This document shows positions 1-3,608 of a stretch of 6,513 bases of DNA, piece after piece (position 1 is the first letter of the stretch; every line of letters starts with the position of its first letter). Under the pieces are notes generated by a model, which had not been told where the DNA came from, made no database searches, and worked only from the letters and a program-made list of their open reading frames with translations. A program made the position numbers and the translations under genes. Source of the stretch: CAZTLI01 sp964614375 (GTDB taxonomy: Bacteria; Chloroflexota; Anaerolineae; Aggregatilineales; Phototrophicaceae); the NCBI GenBank assembly GCA_964614375.1, contig CAZTLI010000312.1, positions 1-6,513 of the forward strand, written 5' to 3'.

Positions 1-1
1 C

Positions 2-511
2 CGTGTGCCGATGTTGGGAGCGGTCGCCATTGCTGACTTATGTGAGCAGGTGGGATTGACCCAGGTTGGTATCAAATGGCCTAATGATGTGCAAATCGCG
101 GGATTAAAAGTGTGTGGTGTGCTGCCAGAAGCCGTGTGGGATGGGCATACATTGTTGGGTGTTGTTCTGGGCATGGGTGTGAATGTGAGTGTTGATTTTG
201 CGGGGACACCACTAGAGAATACAGCTACAAGTATGCAGTTTGCGCTGGGGCAGCCCGTTGATCGGATAGATTTACTGGCGTATTTACTAGAGCGTGTGGA
301 TTATTGGGCGGCGCGTTTGGGCACCTATCAGCTATTCAATGTGTGGAAGTCTCGCTTGACGACGATAGGACAGCGCGTGACAGTGCAGGCTGAACCCGAT
401 GTCATTATTGGCATCGCAGAGAGTGTTGATGCACAGGGGGCGCTGCTTATTCGTCTGAACGATGGGGCACAGCAGCGCGTCATCGCGGGTGATATTGCGT
501 TGGGCGAATGA
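2..511 (+). CDS. birA: Biotin--[acetyl-CoA-carboxylase] ligase, C-terminal part (5' end outside window)
   Basis: This enzyme activates biotin with ATP and transfers it to the carrier lysine of biotin-dependent carboxylases; it acts in the cytoplasm. The visible 169 residues read in from the left edge in frame 2 and lack the N-terminal part of the catalytic domain, including the usual biotin-binding GRGRxGR loop. What is present fits the family: the KWPNDV motif (about residue 25), GLKVCGVLPE with the conserved lysine and the strand after it, GVVLGMGVNV, and then a small SH3-like C-terminal domain beginning near VWKSRLTTIGQRV and ending in DGAQQRVIAGDI. No N-terminal DNA-binding domain can be judged from this fragment, so whether it also acts as a biotin-operon repressor is unknown. 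A GTG at 5 and an ATG at 11 are internal codons, not starts. The next coding segment begins 54 bases after the stop with no terminator between, so the two may be cotranscribed. Confidence 0.93.
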   Translation, partial: RVPMLGAVAIADLCEQVGLTQVGIKWPNDVQIAGLKVCGVLPEAVWDGHTLLGVVLGMGVNVSVDFAGTPLENTATSMQFALGQPVDRIDLLAYLLERVDYWAARLGTYQLFNVWKSRLTTIGQRVTVQAEPDVIIGIAESVDAQGALLIRLNDGAQQRVIAGDIALGE

Positions 512-565
512 CTGTCGCTATCGGGGAACAATTCCTGATGATTAGGTATAGGTAAAGGTTGGCGC

Positions 566-733
566 ATGGGCATCCAACTGGATTGGGAAGTCGCATCGGA
601 AAAAATGCGGCATACAAGCGCAGGTGAAGACCCCGAAACGAAACGGGCACGCCGCCGGGCGCGCCTGCGGTTTGTGCTGGTCATTATTGGCGTGGTGGCG
701 ATTTTGGCACTATTAATCTACGCGATACCGTAG
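566..733 (+). pseudogene. N-terminal membrane-anchor segment of a frameshifted gene (continues in another frame at about 715-1890)
   Basis: An ATG at 566, preceded by AAAGG at 554-558 with 7 bases of spacing, opens a 55-codon frame. The product has a polar N-terminus (MGIQLDWEVASEKM), a cluster of basic residues (KRARRRARLR, about 25-34) and then one hydrophobic helix (FVLVIIGVVAILALLIYAI, about 35-53) before a TAG at 731-733. The pattern of a basic juxtamembrane stretch followed by a single helix and an immediate stop suggests a membrane anchor with its outer domain lost from the frame. The downstream frame already reads as good protein (LRDTVEAEVAALRIGD from about 718) before this stop is reached, so the two most likely form one gene interrupted by a one-base deletion, or a two-base insertion, somewhere near 700-720. 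A genuinely separate 55-residue membrane peptide is possible but less likely. Confidence 0.7.
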
Positions 734-783
734 AGGCGGAAGTCGCGGCGCTGCGGATTGGGGACGAGGCGGCGTTTCTGGCA

Positions 784-1890
784 TTGCAACACGAAGGCAA
801 TCCCGATTGGGTGAACCAGCAGCGGATGATTTTTAGCGACTATCAACGTATGAAAATTGAGCAAGATGTGCGCCTAACCGGGCGAATTGTAAATCTCAGT
901 GTTGATAATGTGCGGGCGCGGGTGCTGGTCGAGGAAATTATTGATGGCGTGCCCTATACACAGGTCTGGTTCTATTGGCGTTTTGAAGAAGTGGGTTGGC
1001 GGCATGTTGCGCCCGATTACACACTGTGGGGTGATTTACGAACCTATCAAGGGAATGGGGTGACGATTCGGTATCGTCATGTTGACGACCCCTTAGCTGT
1101 TGAAATGGGGCTGCGTCTCGAAGATTGGGTCGAAACCGGGTGCGCGGTAATGGTCTGTGACGGTTTCCCGACGATTACGGTTGATATTGTGCCAGAGGTC
1201 GGTTTATCTACCGCGTGGACAGAGAGCAACCCCTGGAATCTCGTCGTGCCATCGCCCTTTGTCGGACGCGCGCGTACTGATATGCCCTTTGACTTAACGA
1301 TGCAGATTGAAGTTGCGACCTTACTCGCAGAACGCATGGTGGGGTTTTCGTCCGGGTATATGAGTCCACAGTATCCTGCCGATGCCTATTATTTGCGTTC
1401 GGCGGTGGTCTCGTGGCTGGTGGGACGATTTGTGCTCATCAATACCAATTCGTTTCTTGTGGAGAGTCTGGCGCAGAATTATGGCTTGCCCGCTGTTGGA
1501 CGACTCGTTCAGGTCATGCAGCCCGATACGGATATGAGTGTTTTGCTATTGGTGACGGGCACATTGACCATAGATCAGGCTAATCTGGATTGGCGCGACT
1601 TTTTAACATGGCGTCTCGCAACCGAAGATGAACTCATTGCGCGTCGAGATGAACAAGCTGTGCTACGCCTGTATGATACGAACGATTCTTCTGCACTTAA
1701 CAATGCCTATGCCCGATTAAGCGCGAATGCGGTGCGTGAACAGCGCGTTGTCACGGTTGTGACATCTGAACTGTCGCCGCAGGGTGTGCCCCAATTACGG
1801 GCGGCAGTGCGTGTCGGACGGGATGAAGTTGTGCGTGAAGAACAAGCGGTATTCCGATTGGTAAATGGTGTTTGGCTGCGCGTGAGTTGA
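784..1890 (+). CDS. Large extracytoplasmic body of a frameshifted membrane-anchored protein; NTF2-like segments around a degenerate peptidase-like core
   Basis: Coordinates begin at the first usable initiation codon (TTG at 784), but this is probably not the true start. The same frame is open from 628, contains no ATG, GTG or TTG before 784, and reads convincingly as protein from about 715; the nearest purine-rich stretch (GAGG, 764-767) is 16 bases away. The real start is therefore most likely 566, through a frameshift. Counting from 784, the N-terminal section (to about residue 85) has the alternating-strand look of an NTF2-like fold, including VWFYWRFEEVGWRHVAP. Residues about 92-285 resemble the peptidase-MA/gluzincin-like proteins of membrane-anchored families, but no HExxH zinc motif is present; the expected helix reads IEVATLLAERM (about 175-185). 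Residues about 288-368 look like a second NTF2-like unit ending in FRLVNGVWLRVS. Domain assignments rest on pattern impression only. Function is unknown; the protein would sit outside the membrane if anchored by the 566-733 segment. Confidence 0.72.
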   Translation: MQHEGNPDWVNQQRMIFSDYQRMKIEQDVRLTGRIVNLSVDNVRARVLVEEIIDGVPYTQVWFYWRFEEVGWRHVAPDYTLWGDLRTYQGNGVTIRYRHVDDPLAVEMGLRLEDWVETGCAVMVCDGFPTITVDIVPEVGLSTAWTESNPWNLVVPSPFVGRARTDMPFDLTMQIEVATLLAERMVGFSSGYMSPQYPADAYYLRSAVVSWLVGRFVLINTNSFLVESLAQNYGLPAVGRLVQVMQPDTDMSVLLLVTGTLTIDQANLDWRDFLTWRLATEDELIARRDEQAVLRLYDTNDSSALNNAYARLSANAVREQRVVTVVTSELSPQGVPQLRAAVRVGRDEVVREEQAVFRLVNGVWLRVS

Positions 1891-1929
1891 TAGCGTTTCG
1901 GATTTCCAACAAGCGCTAGATACCGTTTG

Positions 1930-1938
1930 TGCTACAAT
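1930..1938 (+). promoter_or_regulatory. Extended -10 promoter for the small acidic membrane protein
   Basis: TGCTACAAT has the TGn extension and a TACAAT hexamer (5 of 6 to TATAAT, at 1933-1938). No convincing -35 hexamer lies 16-18 bases upstream, which is tolerated by extended -10 promoters. Transcription would start near 1945, giving a leader of about 33 bases before the ATG at 1978. It sits in the 87-base gap after the preceding gene, where no terminator is visible. Confidence 0.5.
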
Positions 1939-1962
1939 CAATTCATAAGCCAATGATTGATA

Positions 1963-1968
1963 GGGAGG
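1963..1968 (+). promoter_or_regulatory. Ribosome binding site deciding the start at 1978
   Basis: GGGAGG is a strong Shine-Dalgarno match. It is 9 bases from the ATG at 1978 but only 3 bases from an in-frame GTG at 1972, so the ATG is the better start. Confidence 0.7.
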
Positions 1969-1977
1969 TAAGTGGAT

Positions 1978-2226
1978 ATGCTTGATGATCTTCGCAGAAC
2001 TGCGGAAGATGGTGGTGCAGAGGAATTTGACCTTGATGATGAAGAAGGTTTTATAGACGACTTTGATTTCGAGGGTAATGTCATTGGGGAAGCAGCGCCG
2101 CGTGCCGGTGGTCGTGGTTTCTTGGGCATGACGGCGATGGAACGGATGGTGCTGTCGATATTCCTCTTCCTCAATGTGACTGTGCTAGGACTGGCGCTCC
2201 TCTTTGCCACTGGACGTATGGGTTAA
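1978..2226 (+). CDS. Small single-pass membrane protein with a highly acidic N-terminal tail
   Basis: This is an 82-residue protein of unknown function. Sixteen of the first 38 residues are Asp or Glu, with only Arg6 and Arg7 basic, including the run FDLDDEEGFIDDFDFEG (17-33). A short Gly/Arg linker (about 41-50) follows, then GMTAMERM and one hydrophobic helix (about 57-77) ending in GRMG almost at the C-terminus. The tail-anchor-like layout puts the acidic part most likely on the cytoplasmic side, though the arginines either side of the helix do not settle topology. The ATG at 1978 is chosen over the GTG at 1972 because of Shine-Dalgarno spacing. It has its own promoter and is followed directly by a terminator, so it can be expressed independently of the membrane-anchored gene before it. 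From memory, similar small proteins occur in Chloroflexota; that is recollection, not a search result. The acidic tail might bind a basic partner or cations, which is speculation. Confidence 0.82.
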   Translation: MLDDLRRTAEDGGAEEFDLDDEEGFIDDFDFEGNVIGEAAPRAGGRGFLGMTAMERMVLSIFLFLNVTVLGLALLFATGRMG

Positions 2227-2233
2227 AAAGAAT

Positions 2234-2259
2234 CGGGGGATGACGTTATCCCCCGTTTT
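2234..2259. terminator. Bidirectional intrinsic terminator between convergent genes
   Basis: CGGGGGAT (2234-2241) pairs perfectly with ATCCCCCG (2248-2255) around a 6-base loop. On the + strand it is followed by TTTT; on the - strand the A-rich stretch at 2224-2232 gives a T run (CTTTTT). It therefore serves the + gene ending at 2226 and the - operon ending at 2246. The TAA stop of the ArsR gene (2246-2248) lies in the loop and first stem base of this hairpin. Confidence 0.88.
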
Positions 2260-2596
2260 CGTCTATTGAAGTGTCATTTGCCCCTTCATTTTCGATCATC
2301 TGCTTAAGCACATCCAATTTCTCCTGCCAGAAGGTTTCATACGGGCGCAGCCATTCGGTCATTTCAAACAACCCGCGACCATCAATCGCATACGTGCGTT
2401 CGCGCGCATCCTCTGATTCTGTCAGCCGGACGAGATGTGCCTCTCGCAAAATCCGCAGGTGTTTGCTCACGGCGATTCGTGTGATGTCCGGGAAATGGTC
2501 AGCAATATCGCCCGCCCGTAGTTCACCAATCGTTCGCAGGATGTCCAGAATTTGTCGCCGCGTGGGATCGGCAATGGCTCGAAATACGTCTGACAT
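2246..2596 (-). CDS. ArsR-family winged-helix transcriptional regulator
   Basis: This 116-residue protein has the standard ArsR/SmtB layout: helix 1 with the signature FRAIADPTRRQILDIL (5-20), a helix-turn-helix (about 26-53) with recognition helix RIAVSKHLRILREAHLV, and a beta wing (about 54-71) containing RLTESEDARERTYAI. There is no cysteine anywhere, so it lacks the ELCVCD-type metal site of classic arsenic or cadmium sensors and more likely senses an organic ligand, another signal, or acts as an autorepressor. A helical extension (EWLRPYETFWQEKLDVLKQMIE, about 81-102) probably forms part of the dimer surface. It is the last gene of a three-gene operon; its ATG overlaps the TAA of the SRPBCC gene by one base (TAATG), indicating translational coupling. 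The likely target is the palindrome at 3487-3514 at the operon promoter. ArsR genes paired with SRPBCC genes are a common arrangement in bacteria. The family call is secure; the signal is unknown. Confidence 0.93.
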   Translation of the reverse strand: MSDVFRAIADPTRRQILDILRTIGELRAGDIADHFPDITRIAVSKHLRILREAHLVRLTESEDARERTYAIDGRGLFEMTEWLRPYETFWQEKLDVLKQMIENEGANDTSIDENGG

Positions 2597-3042
2597 TAAA
2601 CTTCTTCTATCATGGCTTTCAATTTATCCAGATCGTGCAATTGTGCCCAGCCCTTTTTGTACCCCTCAAACTGTTGTCTGGCAATGCTGGTCGGTAAATC
2701 TTCAAATCCACTGTGTTGCAAAGAGACTCGTGTGCCATGCTGTTCGGCGGTGAGCTTAATGGTCACCAGCGTGGGCACAGGCCAGGGTTCGCCACCAACT
2801 TCTTGTTCCGTCCATGTGAAGGCGAGGGTGTTTGGCGGGTCGAATGTTTTGATTTCGCCGAAGATATACAAATCTCCGCCATAGGTTGTCCTGAAGTCGA
2901 TTTTGCCGCCCAGTCGAGGCTCATAGGTTTGTGGCCCCAACCACGCTTTCATCCCATCCTGACTGGTAATCGTCTGCCAGACTTTTTCGGGCACAGCGGC
3001 GATGAAGATGTCATGGGTAACAATCATGGCGGCGGCAGTCAT
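2596..3042 (-). CDS. SRPBCC / AHSA1-type (START-like fold) protein
   Basis: This 148-residue protein belongs to the SRPBCC superfamily, whose helix-grip fold encloses a hydrophobic ligand pocket. Recognisable features run in family order: IFIAAVPEKVWQTIT (about 12-26), MKAWLGP, the GGKIDF strand, GEIKTFDPPNTLAFTW (about 62-77), a VTIKLTAEQHGTRVSLQHSG stretch (about 93-112), and a long C-terminal helix with YKKGWAQLHDLDKLKAM. The frame is open further upstream to 3114, but the ATG at 3042 is chosen because it forms an ATGA overlap with the VOC stop and has an AGGAGG just before it. The usual context is that such proteins bind or modify a small hydrophobic molecule, or act as Aha1-like chaperone cofactors; nothing in the sequence identifies the ligand. 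It lies between the VOC gene and the ArsR gene, so it is probably induced with them. Confidence 0.9.
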   Translation of the reverse strand: MTAAAMIVTHDIFIAAVPEKVWQTITSQDGMKAWLGPQTYEPRLGGKIDFRTTYGGDLYIFGEIKTFDPPNTLAFTWTEQEVGGEPWPVPTLVTIKLTAEQHGTRVSLQHSGFEDLPTSIARQQFEGYKKGWAQLHDLDKLKAMIEEV

Positions 3043-3452
3043 GAGGCCTCCTGAGCGAATAATGGATGACCAAGATAGGCTTCCATACGCGGTTGATAGT
3101 CCGGTTTGGGACATAATAGACCAATGGCCTGTCCGTCCGGGTCGGTGAAGCTGATGTGTGTGAAACTGTCGAAGTCCTGGATGCCGGTGTTTGCGATACC
3201 GGCTGCGGTTAATTTTTGCTGTAGGGCTTCGAGATCATCGACTGTGATGTGCGGACGAAACCCACCCGGCGAGACTCGCTCGGCATTTTGCTGGAAAATG
3301 AGGATGTTGTTGCCTGCCTTTACGCCCGCATTGCCGGCGTCGGGATTGTGCCAGAGCTGCTCAAAGCCCAGCACATTGCGGTAAAAGTTCAGACTCTGGT
3401 CGAGATCGCTGACATATATCGAAAACTTGTCGGGTCGATAGTGGGATAGCAT
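3039..3452 (-). CDS. VOC-superfamily (glyoxalase/bleomycin-resistance fold) protein
   Basis: This 137-residue protein has two beta-alpha-beta-beta-beta modules typical of the vicinal oxygen chelate fold. Module 1 contains FSIYVSDLDQSLNFYRNVLGFEQLW (10-34) and module 2 contains RPHITVDDLEALQQKLTAAG (66-85) and ISFTDPDGQAIGLL (100-113). Of the usual metal ligands only His68 is at its expected place; Lys9 sits where the first-strand His is normally found and Gly111 replaces the Glu that ends the DPDGNxxE motif. It may therefore bind rather than convert its ligand, as antibiotic-binding members do, rather than act as a glyoxalase I. The ATG at 3452 has AAGGA six bases upstream. It is the first gene of the operon, about 58 bases from the predicted transcription start, and overlaps the SRPBCC gene by 4 bases. 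No substrate can be named. Confidence 0.9.
   Translation of the reverse strand: MLSHYRPDKFSIYVSDLDQSLNFYRNVLGFEQLWHNPDAGNAGVKAGNNILIFQQNAERVSPGGFRPHITVDDLEALQQKLTAAGIANTGIQDFDSFTHISFTDPDGQAIGLLCPKPDYQPRMEAYLGHPLFAQEAS
3047..3052 (-). promoter_or_regulatory. Shine-Dalgarno for the SRPBCC gene, inside the VOC gene
   Basis: Reading the - strand, a perfect AGGAGG lies 4 bases before the ATG at 3042, within the last codons of the VOC gene. Together with the ATGA stop/start overlap it fixes the SRPBCC start, although the spacing is shorter than usual; the next in-frame ATG (3027) would be 19 bases away. Confidence 0.7.
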
Positions 3453-3471
3453 GATTTTTCCTTGTCTACTG

Positions 3472-3485
3472 CCTATTTGAATAGG
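3472..3485. repeat. Small palindrome in the operon leader
   Basis: CCTATT (3472-3477) and AATAGG (3480-3485) form a perfect 6-bp inverted repeat around TG. It lies between the start codon of the VOC gene and the larger palindrome, one base from the latter. It could be a second regulator site or a small leader hairpin (5-bp stem, 4-base loop); no function is shown. Confidence 0.4.
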
Positions 3486-3486
3486 A

Positions 3487-3514
3487 AACTAAAAAGTTAC
3501 GTAACTTATTGGTT
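3487..3514. promoter_or_regulatory. Imperfect 28-bp palindrome, candidate ArsR operator
   Basis: The left arm (3487-3500) and right arm (3501-3514) match at 12 of 14 paired positions. The centre AAGTTACGTAACTT (3494-3507) is a perfect 14-bp palindrome. It starts three bases downstream of the -10 hexamer of the leftward promoter, covering the predicted transcription start near 3510, where a bound dimeric repressor would block initiation. The only regulator in the operon is the ArsR protein at 2246-2596, so autoregulation is the natural reading. The palindrome and its position are seen in the sequence; the binding partner is inferred. Confidence 0.65.
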
Positions 3515-3516
3515 AT

Positions 3517-3545
3517 ATAATATTGCGAATTTTTGTTCGGGTCAA
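3517..3545 (-). promoter_or_regulatory. Sigma70-type promoter of the VOC-SRPBCC-ArsR operon
   Basis: On the - strand, TTGACC (3540-3545; 5 of 6 to consensus) is followed after exactly 17 bases by TATTAT (3517-3522; 5 of 6). The predicted start near 3510 leaves a leader of about 58 bases before the VOC ATG at 3452. The AT-rich spacer and the palindrome directly downstream support a regulated promoter. Confidence 0.75.
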
Positions 3546-3572
3546 CCCATTTTGATGAGGAGAAAATGAGAG

Positions 3573-3598
3573 AAAAAGGGCGTACAGCCTGCACGCCC
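3573..3598 (-). terminator. Intrinsic terminator of the acylase gene
   Basis: Reading the - strand, GGGCGT (3598-3593) pairs with ACGCCC (3583-3578) around a 9-base loop and is followed at once by TTTTT (3577-3573) and a pyrimidine-rich stretch. It begins 10 bases after the acylase stop and separates that transcript from the downstream operon promoter at 3517-3545. Confidence 0.8.
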
Positions 3599-3608
3599 CT
3601 ATGGAAAT

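Noticed and set aside
5..13. GTG at 5 or ATG at 11 as the start of a short BirA-like protein
   Set aside because: The reading frame is open to the window edge and the BirA catalytic domain requires more residues upstream, so these are internal codons of a gene cut by the window.
328..684. 118-codon - strand open frame over the end of birA and the membrane-anchor segment
   Set aside because: It is antisense to clear coding sequence, is arginine- and serine-rich as expected of a shadow frame, and resembles no protein family.
3043..3114. Upstream start for the SRPBCC protein, adding 24 residues
   Set aside because: That extension lies wholly over the end of the VOC gene, looks unlike the family, and the ATG at 3042 has both the AGGAGG and the ATGA coupling overlap.
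3516..3521. TATAAT on the + strand in the operon promoter region
   Set aside because: There is no -35 partner at the right distance and no rightward gene downstream; it is the complement of the AT-rich leftward -10 region.
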